Assembly: GCA_019637685.1 (NCBI GenBank)
Contig: JAHBVF010000016.1
Span: 1 to 64,000, forward strand
Source: Caldilineaceae bacterium
GTDB taxonomy: Bacteria; Chloroflexota; Anaerolineae; Caldilineales; Caldilineaceae
Direction of reading: 5' to 3'
Length of the DNA stretch: 64,000 nucleotides
Shown here piece after piece: positions 45,219 through 53,930 of this stretch. Position numbers and translations under genes: made by a program. The notes under the pieces are model-generated. The model saw only the letters and a list, made by a program, of their open reading frames with translations. It did not search any database and was not told the DNA's origin. Every line of letters starts with the position of its first letter. The stretch's first letter is position 1.

Positions 45219-46235
45219 ATGCGTAAACACGCGATATTTATCACCGGAGCCAGCGGTGAAGTAGGCCACGCGCTCATCCGTCACCTGGCCGCGGACGGCA
45301 ACAACCGGCTGCTGACGCTGGATTTGAAGGCGCTGCCGCCGGATATTGCCAGCCTGACCACCCACGTCCAGGGCGATATGCTGGACACGAATCTGTTGGC
45401 CCGGTTGGTCAGCGAATATGAGATCGATACAATCTATCATCTGGCCGCACTGCTCAGCACCCGGGCCGAATTCAGCCCGGAGATGGCCCATCAGGTCAAT
45501 GTGGAGGGGATGCTCACCCTTTTGAAACTGGCCGCGGAGCAGAGCCAGTGGCGCAGCCAGCCCATCCGGTTTATCTTCCCCAGTTCCATCGCCATTTATG
45601 GCATGCCCGATCTGGAAAGCAAAAATCTGTACAGCCGGGTGCGGGAATTTGAGTGGAACCAGCCCCGCACAATGTACGGCTGCAACAAAATTTATGGGGA
45701 GATGTTGGGCAACTACTACAGCAAACATTTCCGCCAATTGGCCGCGGAAGAGCCTGTGTACATCGACTTCCGCTGTGTGCGCTTTCCGGGGCTGATCAGT
45801 GCCTTCACCCTGCCCAGCGGTGGAACCAGCGACTACGGCCCAGAGATGCTTCACGCCGCGGCCAAAGGGGAAGCCTATGCCTGTTTTGTGCGGGAAGATG
45901 CCCGTATCCCCTTTATGACAATGCCCGACGCGGTGCGCTCGCTCCTGCTCTTGGCCCACGCCCCCCGCGAGAAGCTGACCCGCCGGGTCTACAATGTGAC
46001 CAGCTTCAGCCTCAGCGCGGAGGAAATTCGGGACCGGGTGGTCGCTGCTTTTCCAGACGCGCAAATCAGCTTTCAGCCGGACCTGAAGCGCCAGGCCATT
46101 ATCGATTCCTGGCCCGCGGACCTGGACGACTCGGCCGCGCGCCGGGATTGGGGCTGGTATCCCGAATACGATGTGGAGAAAGCGTTCGAAACATATTTGA
46201 TACCCAACATCCGTGGACTGTATGGAAAAGGCTGA
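45219..46235 (+). CDS. NAD-dependent epimerase/dehydratase family, L-threonine 3-dehydrogenase (SDR)-like
   Basis: 338 residues from ATG 45219. Rossmann motif ITGASGEVGHAL, catalytic YGCNK (Tyr-x3-Lys), and the stretch RCVRFPGLIS, TSDYGPEMLHAA, DARIPFMTMPDA, which closely resembles short-chain L-threonine 3-dehydrogenases. That enzyme oxidises L-threonine to 2-amino-3-ketobutyrate. A partner ligase (kbl) is not in the window. A sugar epimerase remains possible. The upstream in-frame codons to 45126 run through the xylA terminator and are not used. Confidence 0.83.
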   Translation: MRKHAIFITGASGEVGHALIRHLAADGNNRLLTLDLKALPPDIASLTTHVQGDMLDTNLLARLVSEYEIDTIYHLAALLSTRAEFSPEMAHQVNVEGMLTLLKLAAEQSQWRSQPIRFIFPSSIAIYGMPDLESKNLYSRVREFEWNQPRTMYGCNKIYGEMLGNYYSKHFRQLAAEEPVYIDFRCVRFPGLISAFTLPSGGTSDYGPEMLHAAAKGEAYACFVREDARIPFMTMPDAVRSLLLLAHAPREKLTRRVYNVTSFSLSAEEIRDRVVAAFPDAQISFQPDLKRQAIIDSWPADLDDSAARRDWGWYPEYDVEKAFETYLIPNIRGLYGKG

Positions 46236-46340
46236 GGTGTACGATTGCCCTATACGGACTTGCTACTTTTTCCATCAACGGGTATGATCGTTTGAGCAAT
46301 GACTGAGACATCGACGCCCCCAGACGATTGGTCCTGATTC

Positions 46341-48122
46341 ATGCGCAGGCTTTTTGGCTTTCTCAAGCCTCACAGCAAGTTACTCATCGCTTTGATGGCC
46401 GTCAATATCTTTTTGTCGGCTCTGCTCACCATTGCACCGCTGGTCATCAAGGCCATTGTGGATCAGGTGATCGATCAGAAACAGTTAAATCTGCTCCTCC
46501 CCTATCTGGGCCTGCTGCTGCTGGTGACGGGCGGGCGGGCGGTGGCCACCTGGTTCTATTCCTACGGCCAGAACCGCCTGGGCCAGTTGGTGATGACAGA
46601 TGTGCGGGCCGCGCTCTATCGCAAGCTGCTGGCGCTGCCCTACAGCTTCTATGACAAGGAGCAGACCGGGCGGCTGATGAGCCGGATCAGCAGCGATGTG
46701 GAAAGCACCCGCATCTTCCTCTCCCAGATTCTGGTGGAATCCACCAGCCACATCTTCACAATTCTCCTCTCCGGTATCGTTTTTTTCCAGCAAGACCCTC
46801 TGCTTTCGGCGATTGCCATCATTCCTGTGGTCATATCGGGCGCGGGGATGTACTACGCGCATCAGGTGCTCACCCAACCCTGGCAACATCAGCACGAACG
46901 CATTGCCCGAATGTCGGCCACCCTGCAGGACAGCCTGAGCGGCATTAAAGTTGTCAAAGCCTTTGCCCAGGAAGACCAGGCCCGGGGGAAATTTGATGAA
47001 GTGCAACAGGCCGTGCGTCTGGGCAGCCTGGGCATCAGCGACGCCTGGTCCAAGCGGTGGGCGCTCATCGGCAGCCTGCCGCGCTTTATGCAGTTGGCAC
47101 TGATTCTGGTGGGCGGCTATCAGGTGATGGATGGGGAGATTACCCTGGGTACACTGGTCGCCATTCTCAGCCTGAGCCTGCTGCTGATGGGTGCGGTCAA
47201 TGCCCTGGGGACCCAACTGAACAGTTTCAGCCAGACAGCTACAGCCGCGGTGCGCATCTTTGAACTGATGGATGAAGAAGTGGCGATCCATTCCCCAGAG
47301 GGGGCCGAACCGGCGCAAACGCACACAATTCGTGGCGAAGTCGAATACCGCAACGTCACCTTCAGCTATCCGACCTCCATCGCCAAAACGCTGAAGGATG
47401 TGAATCTACTCATCCCCGCCGGCTCGTCCCTGGCTGTTGTGGGCGCGACCGGCAGCGGCAAAAGCACCCTCATCCATCTGATTGGCCGATTCTACGATCC
47501 GACCAGCGGCCAGGTGCTGATCGACGGGGTGGATGTACGGGAAATGGATCTGCAGGGGCTGCGTCGGCAGATCGGAATGGTTTCCCAGGACACGCTCCTT
47601 TTCAGCGCGACGATTGCCGAGAATATCGCGTTTGGCCGGCCCAATGCCACCCAAGAAGAGATCGAACGGGTGGCCCGGCTGGCCCAGGCCCACGACTTTA
47701 TCAGCGAGATGGCCGAGGGCTATCAAACCCATATCGGCGAGCGGGGTGTGGGGCTTTCCGGCGGCCAGCGCCAGCGGGTGGCGATTGCCCGCGCCATGCT
47801 GCTGGACCCGCGCATTCTGATTCTGGACGATTCCATGTCCGCGGTGGATTCCCAAACGGAGCGGCTGCTCCAGGCGGCCATCGGCGAAGTGATGCGAGGG
47901 CGCACAACGATTCTGGTGGCCCACCGGTTGGCCACTGCCCAGCGCGCCGACCGCATTGTGGTTCTGCGCGAGGGCGAGATTGTGGAGATTGGAACCCACG
48001 ACGAACTGGCCGCGGCGGGCGGCTATTATGCCCACGTGCTGGAGATGCAGCAGATGAATGCCGAAGAATCGGTGACGGATATTCTGGGTGTCGCGCCGGC
48101 CATAACAGCGGTAAAAGCGTAA
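46341..48122 (+). CDS. Type IV ABC exporter half-transporter, subunit 1 (degenerate Walker B)
   Basis: 593 residues: six membrane helices (about 15-310), then an ATPase domain with Walker A GATGSGKST, signature LSGGQRQRVAIARAML and Walker B ILILDDSMSAVD. The catalytic Glu after Walker B is Asp here. The next gene, 33 bases on, encodes the partner. Pairs with one weakened site form heterodimeric exporters such as BmrCD and TM287/288. Substrate (lipid, drug or peptide) unknown. Confidence 0.9.
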   Translation: MRRLFGFLKPHSKLLIALMAVNIFLSALLTIAPLVIKAIVDQVIDQKQLNLLLPYLGLLLLVTGGRAVATWFYSYGQNRLGQLVMTDVRAALYRKLLALPYSFYDKEQTGRLMSRISSDVESTRIFLSQILVESTSHIFTILLSGIVFFQQDPLLSAIAIIPVVISGAGMYYAHQVLTQPWQHQHERIARMSATLQDSLSGIKVVKAFAQEDQARGKFDEVQQAVRLGSLGISDAWSKRWALIGSLPRFMQLALILVGGYQVMDGEITLGTLVAILSLSLLLMGAVNALGTQLNSFSQTATAAVRIFELMDEEVAIHSPEGAEPAQTHTIRGEVEYRNVTFSYPTSIAKTLKDVNLLIPAGSSLAVVGATGSGKSTLIHLIGRFYDPTSGQVLIDGVDVREMDLQGLRRQIGMVSQDTLLFSATIAENIAFGRPNATQEEIERVARLAQAHDFISEMAEGYQTHIGERGVGLSGGQRQRVAIARAMLLDPRILILDDSMSAVDSQTERLLQAAIGEVMRGRTTILVAHRLATAQRADRIVVLREGEIVEIGTHDELAAAGGYYAHVLEMQQMNAEESVTDILGVAPAITAVKA

Positions 48123-48155
48123 AAATCTACGGCACAGAGCCTCAGGAAAACCCTT

Positions 48156-49952
48156 ATGCTACGCAGTCTCGTCAAACCAATCGTCATGCGGGATATGGAC
48201 GCGCCACCGCCGATGGCTTCGACCCTGCGCCGTCTCTTTGCCTATCTGCGTCCCTACCGGCGACGGATGGCAGTCACCCTCTCCATCTACGCCATCTGCG
48301 TCACAATCTCCCAATTTTATCCCTACATCGACCGCATCCTCATCGACGATCACATCGCGGTGGGTAAGCGGGAGGGCTTTCTGCCGTTGCTGGCCCTGGC
48401 CGCGGTGGCCCACGCACTCGTCTGGTTGGGTGTGCTGGCCCGCTCTCTGCTCATCCAGCGGGTCAGCCTGAACATTTTGGTCGATCTGCGCCACCAACTG
48501 TTCGAGCACGTGGTCAATCTCTCGTTCACCTTCCACGAGCGGGAGCCGGTGGGCAAAACGATGACCCGTTTCATCGGCGACGCCAACACCGTCAATGATT
48601 TCCTGACCAACCAATTGGCCAATGTCGTCAACGATGTGATGTCGGGGATTATTGTGATTGCCCTGATGTTCGCCATCAATCCAGTGCTGACGCTCATTGC
48701 GCTCTTTATGCTGCCGGTTCTGAGTATTATCGGGCTGTTTATGCGGCCCCGGCTCTACAACGGCTGGGATCGGGTGCGGGAAAATATGACCCGGTTCAAC
48801 ATTTTCCTGGCTGAGAATATTGCGGGGATGCGGGTGATTCAGGCCTTTACGCGGGAGGAGGTCAATCTCGCCCAGTTTCACCAGGCCAACGAGCGGGTGG
48901 TGAGCGAGTGGATGAACGTCATCCGCTTGCAGGCCTGGTTCTCGCCGCTGGTGGAGATCACCCGCAGCGCGGCGCTGGTGGTTGTGCTCTATGTGGCTGC
49001 CAATCAGTTGGGGCTGGGCGGGGACGCGCTGACTGTGGGCACGCTGGTGGCTTTCACCGCCTACATCAACAATCTGTGGGGACCCATCAGCACATTGACC
49101 AATCTCTATGTGGTGATGCAGGCCACACTGGCCTCCGCGGGGAAGGTATTCCAATTGCTGGACGCGCGCCAGACAGTGGAAGACCGGCCCGACGCGGTAA
49201 GCCTGCCCCGGATCAGCGGGCGAGTGGTCTTCGAGCACGTGGATTTTGGTTACGACGAGACCAAACGGGTGTTGCGGGATGTGAATCTGACGATTGAGCC
49301 GGGACAATTGGTGGCGCTGGTGGGGCAGACGGGCAGCGGCAAGACGACGATTGCCTCCCTGCTCTGTCGCTTCTACGATGTGATCGGTGGGCGCATCACA
49401 GTGGATGGCTACGATCTGCGCACAGTCACCCAGCGTTCCCTGCGGGACCAGATCGGCGTTGTGCTGCAAGAGCCGTTTATCTTCACAGACACCATTGCCC
49501 ACAACATCCGCTATGGCCGGCCCGGGGCCACAGACGAGGAAGTCATCGCCGCGGCCAAGCAGGCCAACTGTCACAATTTTATTATGAAACTGAGTGACGG
49601 CTACAATACCATTGCCAGCGAGCGGGGCGCGCAGTTCAGCATCGGCCAGCGCCAGCTTCTCTCCATTGCCCGGGCCATTCTGGCCGATCCCCGCATCCTC
49701 GTCCTGGACGAAGCCACTTCCGCCGTGGACACGGAGACCGAAGTGCTGATTCAGGAAGCCTTTGCCCGGCTGATGGCGAACCGTACAGCCATTGTCATCG
49801 CCCACCGCCTCTCCACCATCCGCAAGGCCGACCAGATTGTCGTGCTGAAGCAAGGCCGGGTGGTGGAATTGGGAACCCACGAAACACTCATGCAGAATCC
49901 CGACGGCTATTACACCGCCCTGGTCCAGGCCCAGGCGCGGGGAGAGCACTAA
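48156..49952 (+). CDS. Type IV ABC exporter half-transporter, subunit 2 (degenerate signature)
   Basis: 598 residues: six membrane helices and an ATPase domain with Walker A GQTGSGKTT, a consensus Walker B ILVLDEATSAVD, but a non-consensus signature FSIGQRQ instead of LSGGQ. In a dimer this signature faces the Walker B of subunit 1, where Glu is Asp, so both changes fall in the same composite ATP site, leaving the other site normal. This supports a true heterodimer. Confidence 0.9.
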   Translation: MLRSLVKPIVMRDMDAPPPMASTLRRLFAYLRPYRRRMAVTLSIYAICVTISQFYPYIDRILIDDHIAVGKREGFLPLLALAAVAHALVWLGVLARSLLIQRVSLNILVDLRHQLFEHVVNLSFTFHEREPVGKTMTRFIGDANTVNDFLTNQLANVVNDVMSGIIVIALMFAINPVLTLIALFMLPVLSIIGLFMRPRLYNGWDRVRENMTRFNIFLAENIAGMRVIQAFTREEVNLAQFHQANERVVSEWMNVIRLQAWFSPLVEITRSAALVVVLYVAANQLGLGGDALTVGTLVAFTAYINNLWGPISTLTNLYVVMQATLASAGKVFQLLDARQTVEDRPDAVSLPRISGRVVFEHVDFGYDETKRVLRDVNLTIEPGQLVALVGQTGSGKTTIASLLCRFYDVIGGRITVDGYDLRTVTQRSLRDQIGVVLQEPFIFTDTIAHNIRYGRPGATDEEVIAAAKQANCHNFIMKLSDGYNTIASERGAQFSIGQRQLLSIARAILADPRILVLDEATSAVDTETEVLIQEAFARLMANRTAIVIAHRLSTIRKADQIVVLKQGRVVELGTHETLMQNPDGYYTALVQAQARGEH

Positions 49953-49973
49953 CAGCGCTCGCCCTTTCCCCGC

Positions 49974-51320
49974 CTACCACTTGGGATCGCCCACAGCTAC
50001 ATCCACCCCATCGGGCAATTCGAGAATTCCCCCCGCCGCAACAATCTGCGACTGCATTTGACTGATGTCGATCTCCCGGGGGCTGCGTCTGCTCTGCACG
50101 GCCAACGCCGCGGCGATGCCCGCGGCCTGGCCCATTCCCATGGCCGTGGCCGTGACCCGACTGGAAGCCAGAGCCTCGGATGTGGCCGAGTGGCAACGAC
50201 CGGCCACGAGCAGATTCTCCAATGCCTGGGGCAAGAGAGTGCGATAGGGAATGTGATAGGGCGGTGTCCAGGGGATTGTGTGATAGCCAGACTCTTTGGG
50301 TGGATGGCGATCCAGCCGCCACGCGCCCAGGACCACATTGTCGTCGTGGCGGCGACCCTCAGCCACGTCGTCGCCAGTCAACACATATTCGCCCACAATG
50401 CGCCGGGATTCCCGCGCGCCCGCGGTCGGCCCGCTGGCCATAAAATAGGCATCGGCAAACTCCGGCAGCTCCGCCTTCCAGAGTTCGTACATTTTCCACG
50501 CATCTTTGCGCCCCTGAATTTCAGCCGCGGTCCAGTCGTCCGGGTCTGTGCTGTCGCCGGGGAAGCGGGTGGCGTTGAAATAGACATCCCGCCCGGAGAA
50601 GGTGGCGGGATAGGGGCCGCCGTAAAGGCCGATCTCTCCCCGCTGTTGCGCGGCCTGCAAGACAGCCGCACAACGCCGACGCATTTCGTAGCTGGGTTGC
50701 AGATAGGCCAGGCGGAAGTGCAGGCTCATTGGCTGCAAAGGGTCGGCCTTTTCATAGGCCGCGCCGGCCCAGGCGGCCACATCGCCATCGCCGGTGCAGT
50801 CGATGACAACTTTGGGCTGAATCGCCACCAGACCGGCTTTGTTGCTGACCAGCACTGTCTCCACCCGACCGTCGCGGGCGATCACATCAGCCACCTGACT
50901 GTGATAGAGAATCTGCACGCCTGCTTCGCTCAGAATCTCATCGGCGGCCCGTTTGAAGCGTTCGGGATCACAGCGGGGAATGACCCGTTCCGGGTGCATC
51001 TCCACAAAAGAGAGATCGCCGTTGACGTTGTAGTGCAGGTGGGGTCCCTGGCCGGGCTGAATGACGCCCATGCGCTCCAGCATTTCGAAGACAATTCCGC
51101 CCACCACAGGCGCGCCCGTGCGTTCGTCCACAAAGCCGTCAAAGGCCGAACCGATAATGGCGGTGAAGAAGCCGCCGGCAAAGCCCATCCGCTCGACAAG
51201 CAGCGTGCTGGCTCCGGCGCGGGCCGCGGCCACAGCCGCGCCGATGCCCGCCAGGCCCGCGCCGCAGACCAACACATCTGGCGTGGCAATGACGGGTAGT
51301 GTTTTGGAATAGGTGTACAT
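49974..51320 (-). CDS. FAD-dependent oxidoreductase (FAD_oxidored family)
   Basis: 448 residues from ATG 51320. Dinucleotide-binding start VLVCGAGLAGIGAAVAAARAG with a following LLVERMGFAGG; later DCTGDGDVAAWAG and the C-terminal GRCHSATSEALASSRVTATAMGMG are typical of this family, which often sits in sugar or glycan-use loci. Substrate unknown. A set of in-frame codons upstream to 51365 overlaps repeat element A. Confidence 0.83.
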   Translation of the reverse strand: MYTYSKTLPVIATPDVLVCGAGLAGIGAAVAAARAGASTLLVERMGFAGGFFTAIIGSAFDGFVDERTGAPVVGGIVFEMLERMGVIQPGQGPHLHYNVNGDLSFVEMHPERVIPRCDPERFKRAADEILSEAGVQILYHSQVADVIARDGRVETVLVSNKAGLVAIQPKVVIDCTGDGDVAAWAGAAYEKADPLQPMSLHFRLAYLQPSYEMRRRCAAVLQAAQQRGEIGLYGGPYPATFSGRDVYFNATRFPGDSTDPDDWTAAEIQGRKDAWKMYELWKAELPEFADAYFMASGPTAGARESRRIVGEYVLTGDDVAEGRRHDDNVVLGAWRLDRHPPKESGYHTIPWTPPYHIPYRTLLPQALENLLVAGRCHSATSEALASSRVTATAMGMGQAAGIAAALAVQSRRSPREIDISQMQSQIVAAGGILELPDGVDVAVGDPKW

Positions 51321-51357
51321 TGAAAAGGCTCCGCCTGCATGGGATGGGTTAGGTCTA

Positions 51358-51406
51358 TTCGGCATAGAATTCAGCCTGGAGGCCGGTGGGGACGCTGGTG
51401 GGGATT
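51358..51406. repeat. Repeat element, copy A (about 50 bp)
   Basis: Shares the pattern TTCGGCrTA...AGGCCrGTGG...TGGTGGGGATT with 54518-54568 and, more loosely, 53481-53528. It lies between the FAD oxidoreductase start and the hypothetical gene's end. Confidence 0.6.
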
Positions 51407-51452
51407 GTGTCGTTCCAAGCGATTTGGTGTCCTCTGGTCACATTCACCTCGG

Positions 51453-51869
51453 CTATGGATGAAAAAATGGATCGGATTCGATTCTGTCGAAACACTGCCC
51501 ATAAGAGAGGCTGTTATCGATTTCGATCCACTGGCCGTTATGACGATGAAAGGCCAGGGCAAAGGTATCGTTGCCCTGGTATTCCATGCGAGCGAACTTC
51601 GATTCGAAGGTGGGCGTTATGGCATTGGGACCTGTGACGCGGTAGGTGGAGAAGAAATAGAAGTATCGCCCCCGCCAGTAACAATCGATCTGCTCGATGT
51701 AATTGAACTGGGGGTTCTCCGGCGGCGGCTCCAGATAGGTGGGTGCGAGAACAGTTGCGATCAGTTCGTCGCCCCGCCGTTTGATTTCGTCCTTAAATGT
51801 GGCAGGGACGGTGACGTTCGCTTTGCGTTTGGACGGGGAATGGACCCAGCGCTTTTGTTGTGCTGCCAT
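51453..51869 (-). CDS. Hypothetical protein, promoter displaced by an insertion sequence
   Basis: 138 residues, no family recognised. Basic N-terminus (KRWVHSPSKRKANVTVPATFKDEIKRR) suggests nucleic-acid binding or a toxin/antitoxin-like partner; aromatic-rich centre (CYWRGRYFYFFSTYRV). A GAGG nine bases before the ATG survives, but the insertion sequence begins 18 bases upstream of the start (its 51888 end), so the native promoter has been moved 1.6 kb away, next to the toxin gene. The gene may now be silent or driven from the element. Confidence 0.55.
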   Translation of the reverse strand: MAAQQKRWVHSPSKRKANVTVPATFKDEIKRRGDELIATVLAPTYLEPPPENPQFNYIEQIDCYWRGRYFYFFSTYRVTGPNAITPTFESKFARMEYQGNDTFALAFHRHNGQWIEIDNSLSYGQCFDRIESDPFFHP

Positions 51870-51880
51870 TGGTTGTACCC

Positions 51881-51887
51881 TCGGTTA
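51881..51887. repeat. Target-site duplication, left copy (TCGGTTA)
   Basis: TCGGTTA directly abuts the left inverted repeat and recurs at 53467-53473 beyond the right one. Confidence 0.9.
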
Positions 51888-51969
51888 TTGGACTTTTGAC
51901 AACGGCGAAACGACTCAACTATCGTTGAGTGAAAAGAAGAATCTGTACAAGTGAGCCAGGGAACCAAAA

Positions 51970-53388
51970 TCAGGCCGTTGTGGCGGTTTTTGGTCCCTTG
52001 ACAACTACTTTTTGGCGTGGTCGCTTGGGCAATCGGGTGCCCCGACGCCGACCTGGCGAATAACCTCGGTGTTTGGGAGGCTGTGCCGGTGTCCCCAACT
52101 GGCGAATAATTCGGGCAAAGTCCCTCTGCACCAGAGTCGGGGAGATAAGCCGTCGTTTCATCACAGGCAGGCTGCGTTCCCAAGGACGAGGGAGGGCTTC
52201 GGCCAGATGACGAGCCATCCAAAGCTGTGCATAGGCAACGTGAACCAGTTGCCACCAGTGTTCCTCCCGCTCGACATCAGGTGTTTGAAAAGCAATCAGA
52301 CAGAGTTTCTGCTTGCCGAAGCGGAAGAAATGTTCCAGGTTGAAGCGACGGTCATAGCTCTGGTAGATGTGGAGCAAGGTCAGTTCGTGACGCCGCCCCC
52401 CCATGACCAGTAGCCAAAGGGGATGCTTGCAAGCCTGATTGCCTTCTGCGTCATAGCGCACAACCTGGACCAGGGTGAAAGGATGCTCATGCATGGGCAG
52501 CTGTTGGGGCTTGCGCTTGCCTCGCATGAGCATATTGTGCCAGGCCTGGATTTCAATCCGGTAACGCTTGCCCCGACGACTGCTCTCCCATAGGGTTTGG
52601 GTTTCGTCTGGCGTTGTCCAACTTTCCGGGTCAGAGAGGGAGAACTTCGTCCCATACCAGGTTGGATGCCCTTTGCCTGGACTGGAGGCTTCTGTCTCTG
52701 CCGGTCGATATTGATGGTGGAATGTTCGGTTGCTGCGCACACGTGCTATAGTGACCAGGTTGGAGAACTGGCGATGACGATGCAAATAGGCTGGTTTGCT
52801 GTAACTGGTGTCGCCCACTTCCACAGTCAGGTTGCGCCCAAAGGGAAAACGGCTATCCTCCAACAGCGAGTCGATTTGCTCTGCCCCTACCATCTCTTTG
52901 TCGTCCCTACTGTGTACCCGCCGGGAGAGCAAGGGCACAACCCAACTGGGGGTCAAACCGGCTTCTTCTTCCAGTCCCACAGCCACCGTTGAGTATTGAT
53001 GGCCGATGGTCACCGGCAGTTTCCCTTTCACCACTTCTGGCTGATAGACCATTCCCCGGTCCTCCAGCGTCTGGGCGTAAGGACGAGGGGCTGGTGTCAC
53101 ATCCACCATCAGCAGCCAGAACGGCCTCTGTCGGGGACGTGGCAGATAGGAAATCGTCCGTTCCGCCAGCCAATTCTCCGGTAGATTCGCTTCGTCGATT
53201 GCCTTGAATAGGCTCGAATAGCTCCGTCGGAAAGCCGGGGATAGGCTATATTCCACCACTGATTTCGCATCGGGCGTACTACACATGGCGTCCAACAGTT
53301 CCATGACTGTATCTGCTCGATTGTCGAGCTTCTGGTACAATCTGTACCGAAACTGCTCCAGATCTTTCGTGCTCTGTTTGATATCCAT
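51970..53388 (-). CDS. DDE-type transposase
   Basis: 472 residues inside a bounded insertion sequence. The N-terminal part (about 1-80) looks DNA-binding; the centre has MVDVTPAPRPYAQT (first Asp), VEVGDTSYSKPAYL (second Asp), and the C-terminal half FNLEHFFRFGKQKL (Glu after a Tyr/Arg-type stretch, YDRRFNLEHFFR), consistent with a DDE catalytic triad of the IS4/IS701-like group. It would cut and paste the element. The C-terminal tail is very basic (RRRGTRLPKRPRQK). Confidence 0.9.
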   Translation of the reverse strand: MDIKQSTKDLEQFRYRLYQKLDNRADTVMELLDAMCSTPDAKSVVEYSLSPAFRRSYSSLFKAIDEANLPENWLAERTISYLPRPRQRPFWLLMVDVTPAPRPYAQTLEDRGMVYQPEVVKGKLPVTIGHQYSTVAVGLEEEAGLTPSWVVPLLSRRVHSRDDKEMVGAEQIDSLLEDSRFPFGRNLTVEVGDTSYSKPAYLHRHRQFSNLVTIARVRSNRTFHHQYRPAETEASSPGKGHPTWYGTKFSLSDPESWTTPDETQTLWESSRRGKRYRIEIQAWHNMLMRGKRKPQQLPMHEHPFTLVQVVRYDAEGNQACKHPLWLLVMGGRRHELTLLHIYQSYDRRFNLEHFFRFGKQKLCLIAFQTPDVEREEHWWQLVHVAYAQLWMARHLAEALPRPWERSLPVMKRRLISPTLVQRDFARIIRQLGTPAQPPKHRGYSPGRRRGTRLPKRPRQKVVVKGPKTATTA

Positions 53389-53451
53389 GCACTTCTTCTG
53401 GCGCAGTTTTCCTTTTTCGTCAACTATTCCCTTGTCTCGTTTGTGTTCCCT

Positions 53452-53466
53452 TTGTCAAAAGTCCAA
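53452..53466. repeat. Right terminal inverted repeat of the insertion sequence
   Basis: TTGTCAAAAGTCCAA, exact complement of 51888-51902, followed by TCGGTTA (53467-53473). Confidence 0.93.
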
Positions 53467-53480
53467 TCGGTTATGTGGAT

Positions 53481-53528
53481 TGTATGTGGAGTTCGGTCAG
53501 CAGACCGGGGGTGGGAGCGGCGGGGATT
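53481..53528. repeat. Repeat element, copy B (about 48 bp)
   Basis: Most diverged of three copies; shares TTCGGTCAGCAGACCGG and CGGGGATTA with A and C. On the minus strand it starts a 24-codon frame (MFWIVVIPAAP...) just after the toxin gene, with GGAGAA upstream; I do not call it a gene. Confidence 0.5.
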
Positions 53529-53564
53529 ACGACGATCCAAAACATTGCGCTTTTCTCCTGTCCA

Positions 53565-53930
53565 TCACCACTGATACGCGTTCAGCACCCAAAAACCACC
53601 GGTGACAATTGTAGTGCTATCCTCCAAATTGGCAATTGCCCGCACGATGTCGGCGTATGTCATATCTTTGCTGGGATCGTTGTCCTGATAGACAGCAAGA
53701 ATGCCCGGATGATTGGGCAAAAGATTGTGTAAATGGAGAAAATCGGCGGCGTTGTAGGTGAGAATTACCTGGTTGGTGGCGCGGACATAAGCGAAATGAA
53801 GCCCGTCATCAGCGCCTGTCAATGGCGGTTCTGCTTCCGCCGGAATCTCCACCGTATGGCCTGCTGCCTGCAAAAGAGCGCGTAGACGATAGGAAAAAGC
53901 ACAGTCATCCAGATAAATGCGCAGGCTCAA
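53565..53930 (-). CDS. DUF5615 family PIN-like toxin
   Basis: 121 residues if translation starts at TTG 53930. IYLDDCAFSYRLRALLQAAGHTV begins the fold; the acidic residues in YLDD, GADDGLHF and TYNAADF form the likely metal site of this Mut7-C/PIN-like family. Predicted RNase toxin of a type II system. It overlaps the antitoxin gene by 26 bases, typical of coupled expression. The start codon is uncertain since no ATG fits without a long extension. Confidence 0.78.
   Translation of the reverse strand: MSLRIYLDDCAFSYRLRALLQAAGHTVEIPAEAEPPLTGADDGLHFAYVRATNQVILTYNAADFLHLHNLLPNHPGILAVYQDNDPSKDMTYADIVRAIANLEDSTTIVTGGFWVLNAYQW

Larger units (their letters stand above)
51888..53466 (-). mobile_element. 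Complete insertion sequence, 1579 bp
   Basis: Bounded by perfect 15-bp inverted repeats (51888-51902 TTGGACTTTTGACAA and 53452-53466) and a 7-bp direct repeat TCGGTTA. It holds one transposase gene on the minus strand. Intact ends, intact target duplication and an uninterrupted transposase suggest recent movement. The size and single DDE-type transposase fit a group related to IS701/IS4; assignment needs a database. Confidence 0.93.

Noticed and set aside
46299..46337. Twelve-codon leader peptide before the ABC exporter (ATG 46299 to TGA)
   Set aside because: No RBS and no attenuator structure; chance is as likely.
51407..51480. Frameshift in the hypothetical gene 51453-51869, with a tail ending IPTSVPTGLQAEFYAE in another frame
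   Set aside because: The tail lies in repeat element A; copies B and C give similar DNA in different frames, so it is a repeat rather than lost coding sequence.
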